From an uncultured Acidimicrobiales bacterium (GTDB lineage: Bacteria; Actinomycetota; Acidimicrobiia; Acidimicrobiales; SHLQ01), in NCBI GenBank assembly GCA_938002955.1, contig CALLAA010000247.1, positions 1 through 32,975 of the forward strand: a DNA stretch of 32,975 nt. Direction: 5' to 3'. Made by a program: the position numbers and the translations under genes. Shown one piece after another: positions 22,399 through 29,915 of the stretch (the stretch's first letter is position 1; every line of letters begins with the position of its first letter). Under the pieces are notes generated by a model, which searched no databases, had not been told where the DNA came from, and saw nothing but the letters and a program-made list of their open reading frames with translations.

Positions 22399-23160
22399 AT
22401 GGCAGAACCACGACGCACACGCGGCCGTCCTCCGAAGTACCCCGTGGACGAAGTCCGCGACCGCCTCATGGACTCCGCGAAGGGTGCGCTTCGTGCAAAC
22501 GGCCTCGCCTTTGGCGTCGATATCGCCACGCTCGAGGGTTCGATCGAAGAGGCCGAAGTTCCACGCGGTATTTCCTATCGAACGTGGCGAGCCGCCGCCG
22601 TGCAGGACGAATCACCTCAAGACGCCTTCCGTCACGCCACGATCGCCGATCTCGCCCGCAATTCTCAGGACGACTGGCTCTTGACGTGTCGGACCTTCAT
22701 CCACGAACAGATCGCAGCACACCGCCGCGGAGAGACCAACCTCCAACAGATCCTTCGCCACATCGGCGCCTTTGGACACGAACTCGTCAACGACACGCTC
22801 GAGATTCGACTCGTGCAAGCGTTCCGCGCCACCGCCGCCACACAAGAGCACACTCCAGAAGCAGTAACCCAGGCCCTCCACGACGGCAAGGAGAAGATCA
22901 TCACCGAATACACCGCACTGGTTCAACAGCTCGCTGACGAAGTTGATGTACAGCTTCGTGACGGACGAGATGCCCGAGACTTCACCGAGGCCTTCTTTGC
23001 CGTGACTCAAGGCATCACGCAACAAGCCAACGGCGTTGCGCCGCGACATATCCCGCGACCCACTGGCCCAAACGGCGAGACCGAGCAGTGGACGCTCGCC
23101 GGTATCAGCATCGAGGCGCTCGTGCGCCAGTTCTACGACTGGTCGCCTGACGCCTCCTAA
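22399..23160 (+). CDS. TetR-like regulator with AT-hook-like N-terminus
   Basis: This is a 253-residue protein that starts with RRTRGRPPKYP (5-15), an AT-hook-like basic patch that often precedes TetR-type DNA-binding domains in actinobacteria. The following helices (about 17-70: VDEVRDRLMDSAKGALRANG, then GISYRTWRAA) fit a divergent TetR N-terminal domain. The rest (about 75-250) is helical, as in TetR ligand domains. I see no signal peptide or catalytic motif. Its own leader has two perfect palindromes, at 22263 and 22344, which fits autorepression. It is convergent with the beta-propeller gene, only 9 bases apart. The TetR assignment is moderate because the HTH is not textbook. Confidence 0.72.
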   Translation: MAEPRRTRGRPPKYPVDEVRDRLMDSAKGALRANGLAFGVDIATLEGSIEEAEVPRGISYRTWRAAAVQDESPQDAFRHATIADLARNSQDDWLLTCRTFIHEQIAAHRRGETNLQQILRHIGAFGHELVNDTLEIRLVQAFRATAATQEHTPEAVTQALHDGKEKIITEYTALVQQLADEVDVQLRDGRDARDFTEAFFAVTQGITQQANGVAPRHIPRPTGPNGETEQWTLAGISIEALVRQFYDWSPDAS

Positions 23161-23169
23161 CCGGTCGGG

Positions 23170-24849
23170 CTACCCGTCAGAAATCCCATAGACGCCTCCG
23201 CGTCGGGTGCCAACCACAATCGTCCCGTCCCAAACCGCCGGGGTCGACTCGATGCAGCCATCATCGATCTTCAACTCCCAAAGCTCCGATGGCTGTTGGC
23301 GTACGTCGCTGACGTCATATCCGCGCAGGGTCCCAAAGCAGTCACCCATAATCAAGACGTCGTCGACCACGACCGGCGACTGCCACAGGTGAAAGCCCAG
23401 GCCAGCAATATCCCATAGGTCTTCACCGGTCTGCTGGTCGACAGCCCTGAACTGTCCATCTTGACTCCCGAAGATGACCGCGCCGTCGTGAAGCGCCGGC
23501 GTACCCCAGATGCCGGTCTCAAGACCCGTGTTCGCCTGCACCGACCAGACCAACGCATCTTCGTCGGGACCGACCGACGGGTCGAGCTTGATCAACTGGC
23601 CGAGCTCGCGAGCACGTGCGTTGCCCCGCTCGTATTCGGCAGCGACGTACAGCATGCCTTCGGTGTCGATCACGATCGAGGCATCCACGTCGTCACCGAC
23701 CCAATAGCGAAAGATCCTCGTTGGGTCTTCCCCCGATCGAAGCGGCGCAATGTCCCAACCCTGGACGAGGCCACCTGAGTTCGCGAAATACAACGTGTCG
23801 CCGCTGACCGCAACGGAATTCTCGATCGACACGTTGTCACCAACCGATTGAAGGAGCTCGTCGTCCCATCCAGCTGCATCGAACACGAGCTCGGGGTCGA
23901 CCGTCGCGAATCCATCGTCGTCCCAACCTCGGTTGAGCTTCACAATATGGATTCGGCTGTTCTCTCCGCCCACGAAAAGCCAGTCGTCGAGGACCAGACC
24001 CGAACCATCCCAATCGTTGTTCCACTTGCGGGGACTCACGGACTCCGAGTCGAGACTCCACAGCTCGACAGGCGTTCCTTGGTCGTACGAGATGACCCGA
24101 TAGAAGTTGTCCCTCGACCCCGTGTACACGAGTGGGAAGCCATCGGGGTCGACCGTGACGGAGCCCTTAATGATGTCATCGGTTTGAAATTTCGGGAGCA
24201 GCGGCTCACCGGTCTCGGCATCGAGGAAGTGCACGGCTCCGTCGAGCGCCCCAAAGATCGACCACAGACGCCCGTCCAGTCGAAACAGCGTTGGCTGTCC
24301 CGTCCAACCCGTTCCGCACCACCCGCGGGTTACCCCACCGACCGACGACGAGCGGCACAACCCGCCAGCTTCGGGATAGCGCCACTGCACACGCGGTTCC
24401 AGTGGCACCGGACCGCGACCATAGAACGAGCGCGTCGGCGATCCGCGGAACGTCAACAAGCCCTCAACGCTTTGTGGCGGTGACATCCCGACCATGCGGG
24501 GATCGACGAAGACCGATGTGTCGAAGCGAATCGATGGTTCGTTTGCGACTTCGACCAGAACCGCGTCATCTGCGTCTGATTCTTGGCTATCCGTCGACCC
24601 TCCGCCGATACCGGCTTCTTCGCGAATGAACTCAAATGTCGATTCCCTAAAGTCCTCGGCCACCGGCAGCGCAAACAACGCAGACGCGCAAATGCCGAGA
24701 CAACCAAGAACGATGCCGAATCGAATACGGTCAACCCGACGGCGGCGACGGCGACGACGAGGCGGCCCGGCCACCGATACCGAGTCTGGAAGCTGCACAG
24801 CAGCGTCCGATGTCGACGAGCGACTCTGGTTCGTGCGGCGACGCGCCAC
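23170..24849 (-). CDS. membrane-anchored PQQ-like beta-propeller protein
   Basis: This is a 559-residue protein. An Arg-rich cytoplasmic stretch (31-38, eight Arg in a row) precedes one membrane span (about 43-63). After a short acidic linker, the external part (about 95-559) is made of repeating blade-like units of the PQQ/quinoprotein type, with blocks such as LYFANSGGLVQGWD, VIFGSQDGQFRAVDQQTGEDLWD and TIVVGTRRGGVYGISDG. No dehydrogenase active-site motif was seen, so it is more likely a binding or scaffold propeller than an enzyme. The GTG start lies 2 bases after the stop of the DUF3499-type gene, inside the same unit. Function unknown. Confidence 0.85.
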   Translation of the reverse strand: MARRRTNQSRSSTSDAAVQLPDSVSVAGPPRRRRRRRRVDRIRFGIVLGCLGICASALFALPVAEDFRESTFEFIREEAGIGGGSTDSQESDADDAVLVEVANEPSIRFDTSVFVDPRMVGMSPPQSVEGLLTFRGSPTRSFYGRGPVPLEPRVQWRYPEAGGLCRSSSVGGVTRGWCGTGWTGQPTLFRLDGRLWSIFGALDGAVHFLDAETGEPLLPKFQTDDIIKGSVTVDPDGFPLVYTGSRDNFYRVISYDQGTPVELWSLDSESVSPRKWNNDWDGSGLVLDDWLFVGGENSRIHIVKLNRGWDDDGFATVDPELVFDAAGWDDELLQSVGDNVSIENSVAVSGDTLYFANSGGLVQGWDIAPLRSGEDPTRIFRYWVGDDVDASIVIDTEGMLYVAAEYERGNARARELGQLIKLDPSVGPDEDALVWSVQANTGLETGIWGTPALHDGAVIFGSQDGQFRAVDQQTGEDLWDIAGLGFHLWQSPVVVDDVLIMGDCFGTLRGYDVSDVRQQPSELWELKIDDGCIESTPAVWDGTIVVGTRRGGVYGISDG

Positions 24850-24851
24850 CC

Positions 24852-25502
24852 TTATGAAACAGCGACGTGTCGTGCTGGTTCGAACGGCGGGAACGGCAAC
24901 TCGATGTCGTAGCCGCCGGGTTCGGTCTGCTTGGCTCGCCGAGTCGTGAGATCGCCGACCTCGGCGACCTGAACGTCGTCTTCACCAACAGCAGAAACCG
25001 CAGAGTCGCGATCGGCGGTCTTGGCTCGCGCGATGTCGGCGTCCCGATCTGGACCATGGAATGCACGATGCAGCAAAGATCCAGCTGTCGGAATCGACTC
25101 GTCGCTGTCGTCATCGTCGGCGGTGGGCAGAAGTGGCGCCACCGGAGCAGGGTCCGCGACGTCGGACGACCCAGCCAAGAACCACGGTGCGTCACGATCG
25201 TGCTTGCGGCGGCGAGGCCGGTCGAGCTCCGAAGCGGTCAACGCCGTCGACAAACGCGATGGCGTATCGATACCCGACTCGGGGACCGGAGCCTGCGGAG
25301 CGGACGGGCTGACCTCAATATGTTGCTCGGTGTCGACCGTCCAGCCAATGGGGGCCGAGAACCGGGCTGCGTGCGGATCACATAACGGGATCGTCGATGG
25401 TGTTGGTTCGGAACGTTCAACAACCCGACGCTCGGCAGCAAGAATGTCGAACCAGCGGACCGCTGGGTCCGAGCAAGTTGGTTTCGCACACAGCCGAGAC
25501 AT
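24852..25502 (-). CDS. DUF3499-type zinc-binding protein
   Basis: This is a 216-residue protein whose N-terminus matches the actinobacterial DUF3499 family. It has MSRLCAKPTCSDPAV (Cys5, Cys10) and LCDPHAARFSAPIGW (Cys41, His44), together a likely zinc site. The remaining 160 residues are low-complexity, rich in Pro, Asp, Arg and Ser, and probably disordered. The family is of unknown function. In many actinobacteria it lies near a small HExxH metallopeptidase gene, and here a HELVH gene starts divergently 110 bases away. A TAGGCT box sits exactly 6 bases before the ATG, so the mRNA is probably leaderless and continues into the beta-propeller gene. Confidence 0.82.
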   Translation of the reverse strand: MSRLCAKPTCSDPAVRWFDILAAERRVVERSEPTPSTIPLCDPHAARFSAPIGWTVDTEQHIEVSPSAPQAPVPESGIDTPSRLSTALTASELDRPRRRKHDRDAPWFLAGSSDVADPAPVAPLLPTADDDDSDESIPTAGSLLHRAFHGPDRDADIARAKTADRDSAVSAVGEDDVQVAEVGDLTTRRAKQTEPGGYDIELPFPPFEPARHVAVS

Positions 25503-25508
25503 GAAAAG

Positions 25509-25514
25509 AGCCTA
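25509..25514 (-). promoter_or_regulatory. -10 box TAGGCT, leaderless start at 25502
   Basis: On the minus strand TAGGCT is followed by CTTTTC and then the ATG at 25502. No Shine-Dalgarno is present. Confidence 0.5.
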
Positions 25515-25611
25515 CCCAACCGCTCTGGCAAAGTACATCCGTGTGGTTTGGGATCCGTCGATGCCGCTCGTTTAGCGACGAACACGTACTCTGGGGCGAG
25601 GAGGACACCGC

Positions 25612-26019
25612 ATGAAATCAGTTCGCGCCCCTCGATGGCGATGGCTCGATCCGCTCGAAATCGAGGACTTTCATCACGTAACGAACGAAGTACTCGGACG
25701 TGTTCGTCTCATTCGGACGAACCTGCTCCCTCCGGCCGCAGACGGGATGACACTCGGACGCTTCGTCTTTCTTCGCGACGACCACATCACCAACACCGGC
25801 TCGACCCTGCTCGCCCACGAACTTGTCCACGTACGCCAATTTGCCGAAATGGGGGCGCTGCGCTTCTTCAGTGCATACCTCGGCGCCTATTTCTCAAACC
25901 TACGGCGATTACGGAACCACCGACAGGCCTATCTCGAGATTCCCTTAGAGCAAGAAGCTCGGGCCGTCGCCGCCGACTGGAAGGTGTCGAAACGGATGGA
26001 GAAACCTTCCACTGAATAG
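25612..26019 (+). CDS. small HExxH metallopeptidase-like protein (DUF4157-like)
   Basis: This is a 135-residue protein with the zinc motif HELVHVRQ (69-76; His69, Glu70, His73) and an acidic downstream candidate ligand in PLEQEARAVA (Glu113 or Glu115). That pattern is known from DUF4157-type domains. There is no signal peptide; a hydrophobic helix (about 82-95, LRFFSAYLGAYF) lies after the motif. The ATG has a strong GGAGGA about 7 bases upstream. It is divergent from the DUF3499-type gene. Whether it cuts a protein or only binds zinc is unknown. Confidence 0.85.
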   Translation: MKSVRAPRWRWLDPLEIEDFHHVTNEVLGRVRLIRTNLLPPAADGMTLGRFVFLRDDHITNTGSTLLAHELVHVRQFAEMGALRFFSAYLGAYFSNLRRLRNHRQAYLEIPLEQEARAVAADWKVSKRMEKPSTE

Positions 26020-26080
26020 GACCGCTCTGCGTGACCGTTGAGCCTCATCTTTGACAGATTGAAACCGATGGAAACGAGCT

Positions 26081-27253
26081 ATGTCAGCTTCGTCGTCTTC
26101 GGATTGCTATTTGTGCGGTGCACGCAATGACCCTGACGCGTCCTATTGCGAGCGCTGCAACGGTCAGTTGCTTCGAATTCCTGTCGAAGCACAACCAGAG
26201 GAACTGGTGTCCATCGACAGCATCGTCGATGACATCACCGAGCCGCCCGATCTTGAGGCTGACGTCCCGAAGGAGCGCCCAAAGCCACGCGCCCGCAAAG
26301 GTTCTCTCCAAGACCAGCGGCTATCGGATGCTCTTGGACTAAGCGAGGGAACCACAAGCGTCGACGACAACCTAATCGACACGGTTGTGACCAGCATTCC
26401 GCGCGCAACACCGTCAGCGGACATTCCGCTACTCGGAACGCGTGCCGGCGCAGTGCCGCAATCGTCGCTTAGTTCCTCAGAGTTCGGGCCTCGCGCCTAC
26501 GTGTTGCTCGGCTTACTCCTGATCGCGACCGCTTGGCTCGGATACTCAACGCTCACGGGCAAGGACACAACCCCCGACAGCATTGCCTTCACCGGCACGA
26601 CCACTCCCCCCGCATCGACAACAACGACGACCGAAAAGCCCGAACGCGTCTGGAAGGCCAACGAGGTCGAAGGGCGTTACTCATTCGCTCTGGTCCGCCT
26701 CGACCTCATCCGGTGCCCCATCAACGACGATGACGACCCGGAAATCGTCGAGACGACCGGCGTGAATCTGACCACCAACAATGTGGTCTTCAACGCAGTT
26801 CCAATGCCAGACGCCGACCTCGCCATCATCAAGAACCGAACCGGCGCTCGGCGGCTCGCGATCATCGAACGATTCGACGACGGCGTCTCCATTGCCTCGA
26901 CGATGACCCCAACATCTCGCAACCTCGGCATCGACCCATCGGTCGCCCCCGGCAGTTCCGCCTTCTTCGTCGCCTATGACCCAACGACCAACGTTGTCAC
27001 GACCACCACCGAACGCCAGGCCCTGCCGGTTCAGATCGAAGTCGGATCGAACGGCGAGGCACTCGCTGTGGTCCTCGACCTTCAGACGGTCAGCACCCAA
27101 CAGCTGAGTGGGATCGACTCACGGGTCGAAACAAAGCCTGACTACGAACTTTCGAAGAACGCAACCGATTGCGAGATCGCAGAGTCCCTGCAAATCGTCG
27201 GAGCACCCGAGACATTCGAGTCCAGTCCATCCACCGAAGAGACAGACGAATAG
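26081..27253 (+). CDS. zinc-ribbon membrane protein with Thr-rich linker
   Basis: This is a 390-residue protein of unrecognised family. An N-terminal zinc ribbon (Cys9, Cys12, Cys23, Cys26; CYLCG and CERCN) faces the cytoplasm. An acidic and basic disordered stretch (about 35-135) follows, then one membrane span (about 138-157) and a Thr/Pro linker (about 166-185). The external domain (about 190-375) is predicted to be mainly strands, with Cys in IRCPIN and TDCEIA that may pair. It may link a cytoplasmic event to the envelope. The start has only a weak purine-rich site. The next gene begins 2 bases after its stop, so the two are co-transcribed. Confidence 0.85.
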   Translation: MSASSSSDCYLCGARNDPDASYCERCNGQLLRIPVEAQPEELVSIDSIVDDITEPPDLEADVPKERPKPRARKGSLQDQRLSDALGLSEGTTSVDDNLIDTVVTSIPRATPSADIPLLGTRAGAVPQSSLSSSEFGPRAYVLLGLLLIATAWLGYSTLTGKDTTPDSIAFTGTTTPPASTTTTTEKPERVWKANEVEGRYSFALVRLDLIRCPINDDDDPEIVETTGVNLTTNNVVFNAVPMPDADLAIIKNRTGARRLAIIERFDDGVSIASTMTPTSRNLGIDPSVAPGSSAFFVAYDPTTNVVTTTTERQALPVQIEVGSNGEALAVVLDLQTVSTQQLSGIDSRVETKPDYELSKNATDCEIAESLQIVGAPETFESSPSTEETDE

Positions 27254-27255
27254 CC

Positions 27256-28029
27256 ATGAAGCCACTGACAGCCCTCACCAGCCTCCTCCCTGTTGCCGCG
27301 TTCCACGCGGCGAGAAGCGGCGAGATCCTCGAAGCGAACGCGCCCTTCGTTCAACTCATGCGCTGCGTGCCAGGAGACGACTGGCGAATGCACATCATGG
27401 AAGGTGATCGCACCCTTCTCGACGTCTTCTGGGACGAGATCTTTTCCAACACAGCCGAACTCCATCAACCAATCGCATTCCTGATCCATGGCAGCGAGGT
27501 CAGCTACCAGGTTCGCGCCCAGGCAGTCACGAACGACGCGGGCGAATACGTGAGCGCAGTTGGGGCCATCGTGGTCGACGAAGCATCGTCGAAGCGACGC
27601 TGGCAGGTCGACCTGGCCACCGGTCTCCCCGAACACGACGCCGTCATTCAGCGTTTCGATGAACTCACCGCAGCCGACCGTCCGTTCATGGCCGCCGTCG
27701 TCCTACTCGACCAAGCCGATGTCGACGACGAGATGCGCCGCAAGGAAGCAGCACGTCAGCTGCTCTCCATCGTGCGACCTTCCGACATGCTCGCAAGCGA
27801 AGCCGACGGCCATTTCCTTCTGTGTGCAGGTGGTGTGCGCGGCCACCAAGCAGCGCTCGCGCTCGCTGGCCGCATGGTCGCAGGTCTCGCCGAGTCGTCG
27901 ATCACGGCCCGAGTGGGCGTAGCTCTCCCCGATCGCGGCATCGCAACAGCCACGTTGGTGCGCGAAGCATCGGCTGGCGCGTATGCGAGCGAACCAGGCA
28001 ACTTCGGCTTTGCGCCGACAGAAGACTGA
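27256..28029 (+). CDS. PAS-like plus degenerate GGDEF protein
   Basis: This is a 257-residue cytoplasmic protein. Residues about 10-110 look like a PAS fold (AARSGEILEANAPFVQLM, then VRAQAVTNDAGEYVSAVG). Residues about 119-255 look like a diguanylate cyclase domain: DLATGLPEHDA stands where DxLTGLPNR is usual, and the end (VGVALPDRGIATATLVREASAGAY) fits too. At the active site, where RxGGDEF is expected, the text is ASEADGHFLLC, so the catalytic Gly-Gly-Asp/Glu is lost. It therefore probably does not make c-di-GMP and may bind a ligand or partner. The ATG at 27256 is 2 bases after the zinc-ribbon gene. Confidence 0.78.
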   Translation: MKPLTALTSLLPVAAFHAARSGEILEANAPFVQLMRCVPGDDWRMHIMEGDRTLLDVFWDEIFSNTAELHQPIAFLIHGSEVSYQVRAQAVTNDAGEYVSAVGAIVVDEASSKRRWQVDLATGLPEHDAVIQRFDELTAADRPFMAAVVLLDQADVDDEMRRKEAARQLLSIVRPSDMLASEADGHFLLCAGGVRGHQAALALAGRMVAGLAESSITARVGVALPDRGIATATLVREASAGAYASEPGNFGFAPTED

Positions 28030-28064
28030 TCCACCCGCACACGTAGCGCAGGCCGAAGTGCTGA

Positions 28065-28619
28065 CTAGCTCTCGGTGATCGTCACCGAGTTGATCACGAC
28101 GTCGTCGTGAGGCCGGTCGGAGCGATCGGTCGGTACGTTCTGCATGGCGTCGAGGACGTCGAGTCCCTCGGTGATTTGACCGAACAGTGAGTAATGCGGC
28201 GGTAGGCCGACGCCGCTTGCGCCGCTCACCAGGAAGAATTGGCTGCCGTTTGTGTTCGGACCGGCATTCGCCATGGCAACCGAGCCGATCTTGTACGTGT
28301 TCGGTGCAGGAAGCTCGTCTTCGAACTTGTACCCAGGACCACCGCGGCCGGTGCCGGTCGGATCTCCGCCCTGGCACATGAACGTGTTGATAATGCGGTG
28401 GAAGATGATGCCCTCGTAGTACTTGTACCGGGCGAGAACAACAAAGTTGTTCACGGTCTTTGGCGCAGCCGCTGCGTCCAAAGCAATCGTCATCGAACCC
28501 AAAGACGTGTCGAGCACGGCGGTGTAGGTCTTGGCCGGATCGATGCACATTTCGGGTGCGGAATCGAACTCGGTCTGTCGTGCAGCAGATCCGTCTGCTG
28601 GTGGGCAAGGCGTGCTCAT
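28065..28619 (-). CDS. cyclophilin-type peptidyl-prolyl cis-trans isomerase
   Basis: This is a 184-residue enzyme that speeds proline isomerisation in proteins. The cyclophilin core (about 30-184) has FHRIINTFMCQGGDPTGTG (73-91; active-site Arg75, Phe80 and Gln83) and the substrate loop MANAGPNTNGSQFF. The first 28 residues carry no clear signal peptide or lipobox, so it is probably cytoplasmic. The ATG at 28619 is chosen for its AGAGGA ribosome site about 7 bases upstream; a longer reading to 28736 would run through the promoter region of the divergent gene. It is convergent with the GGDEF-like gene. Confidence 0.93.
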   Translation of the reverse strand: MSTPCPPADGSAARQTEFDSAPEMCIDPAKTYTAVLDTSLGSMTIALDAAAAPKTVNNFVVLARYKYYEGIIFHRIINTFMCQGGDPTGTGRGGPGYKFEDELPAPNTYKIGSVAMANAGPNTNGSQFFLVSGASGVGLPPHYSLFGQITEGLDVLDAMQNVPTDRSDRPHDDVVINSVTITES

Positions 28620-28758
28620 GGTGAGTCCTCTGTAGGGGTAGTTACGGCCACTTGGCCAACCTGGGCACGGTAGCCGATCGGCGCCCCGGAGCAGCGATTT
28701 TCGACGGGAGAACACGCCTTGGGGACATCCATCCACCCGCTAGCCCGAGTGTTGGTCC

Positions 28759-28764
28759 TATTGT
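28759..28764 (+). promoter_or_regulatory. -10 box TATTGT, leaderless start at 28772
   Basis: TATTGT is followed by 7 bases and the ATG at 28772, with no Shine-Dalgarno. It supports the small four-Cys gene being real. Confidence 0.45.
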
Positions 28765-28771
28765 CACGTGC

Positions 28772-28960
28772 ATGGCCACCGACCTGCCACTCACCACCGC
28801 CGATCACGACGCTGCTGCTCGCGGTATGTCCACCGACATTCCTACGGTGCTGTCGTGCTCGATCTGCGAGGTGACCTGGCGAGACACCCCTGGTGCGCCC
28901 TGCTGGTTCTGTGGCCGCGCTGGCCATGTTGCAAACCCGGCACGTCTCGTTCTCGACTGA
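28772..28960 (+). CDS. small four-cysteine zinc-ribbon-like protein
   Basis: This is a 62-residue protein with two CxxC pairs, CSIC (29-32) and CWFC (44-47), spaced as in small zinc ribbons. There is no membrane segment. The start at 28772 is favoured by a TATTGT box 7 bases upstream; Met19 is an alternative. It is divergent from the cyclophilin and convergent with the kinase, 12 bases apart. Its function is unknown. Confidence 0.65.
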   Translation: MATDLPLTTADHDAAARGMSTDIPTVLSCSICEVTWRDTPGAPCWFCGRAGHVANPARLVLD

Positions 28961-28972
28961 GGTTCCCGAGAC

Positions 28973-29851
28973 CTACTTACGGCGGCCTCCGCCGAAGAGC
29001 CGCCTGGATCGAGATTGCGTCTCAAGGTCGACTGGATCGATCGATCGAAGCGCATCGGCGAATGCCGACGCAGTTGCGAAACGATCATCGGGATCTTTCT
29101 GCAACGCCTGATCGAGGATCGACACAATCGATGGTGGCAACGATTTGTTGATCGATGTCGGAGATGGCGGCTCGGCTTCTGCGTGCATCCGCAACACATC
29201 CATCCGCTCGCCATAGAACGGCAACTTGCCAGTCGCCATTCGGAAGAGCGTAACTCCGAGGGCATACACATCGGCGCGGCCGTCGATCATCCCGTTCGCG
29301 GCTACCTGCTCCGGTGAGGCGGTCATCGGCGTCGCGTAGAGGCGGCCCGGTTCGGCATCGGGATCGTCGGCGTCCTGGGCAAGTCCAAAATCGAAGAGCA
29401 CCGGATGTTCCCCACCTCGCAGCAAGATATTGGATGGCTTGACATCTCGATGAACGACTCCAGCGTCGTGGCAGGCGGTCAGAGCCTCGGCCACTTCGAT
29501 GGCGACCTGTACCGCGAGCGCCAATTCGAGCGGCTTTCCGATTTGCAGGGTCGAATCGAGTGTTGGCCCATCAACCCATTCCATCTCAATGAACAAAACG
29601 TCGGCGATCGTTCCCATCTTTGTCACCGAGATGACACCGGGATGATCGATCTTTTCGAGGGCATTGAATTCTCGGGGTACCGCACGTCGGAAGTCGGCAT
29701 TACCCATCGCGAAGCTCGACAACACTTTGACAGCAACGTCCACGCCATCGGACCGGCGACCCACATATACGGTCGCTGAGGCACCCTTGCCGAGTACATC
29801 GCGAATTTCGTACGGCCCAAAGCGCCGGCCGACCGCAATCGATGCGACCAC
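28973..29851 (-). CDS. soluble serine/threonine protein kinase (PknB-like)
   Basis: This is a 292-residue Hanks-type kinase. The Gly-rich loop GKGASATV is at 21-28, the ATP lysine Lys42 in VAVKVL, the paired Glu61, the catalytic loop HRDVKPSN at 134-141, DFG at 154-156, and the APE-like SPEQVA. GRADVYALG and a C-terminal Arg follow. Unlike PknB it has no membrane span or external PASTA domains; it ends with a basic tail (SRSRRLFGGGRRK). So it acts in the cytoplasm. The GTG start has AAGGGA 5 bases upstream. Substrates are unknown. It lies downstream of the SGNH lipoprotein gene on the same strand. Confidence 0.93.
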   Translation of the reverse strand: MVASIAVGRRFGPYEIRDVLGKGASATVYVGRRSDGVDVAVKVLSSFAMGNADFRRAVPREFNALEKIDHPGVISVTKMGTIADVLFIEMEWVDGPTLDSTLQIGKPLELALAVQVAIEVAEALTACHDAGVVHRDVKPSNILLRGGEHPVLFDFGLAQDADDPDAEPGRLYATPMTASPEQVAANGMIDGRADVYALGVTLFRMATGKLPFYGERMDVLRMHAEAEPPSPTSINKSLPPSIVSILDQALQKDPDDRFATASAFADALRSIDPVDLETQSRSRRLFGGGRRK

Positions 29852-29894
29852 GTGATTCCCTTCTCTCCGAACGGCCAGCCTAGGAGACTCCTCT

Positions 29895-29915
29895 ACCGAC
29901 CGTGAACAGGTCGGT
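29895..29915 (-). terminator. hairpin after the SGNH-hydrolase gene (weak terminator)
   Basis: ACCGACC (29895-29901) and GGTCGGT (29909-29915) form a perfect 7-base stem with a 7-base loop directly at the stop codon of the minus-strand gene. There is no T-run after it, so termination is uncertain. Confidence 0.3.
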
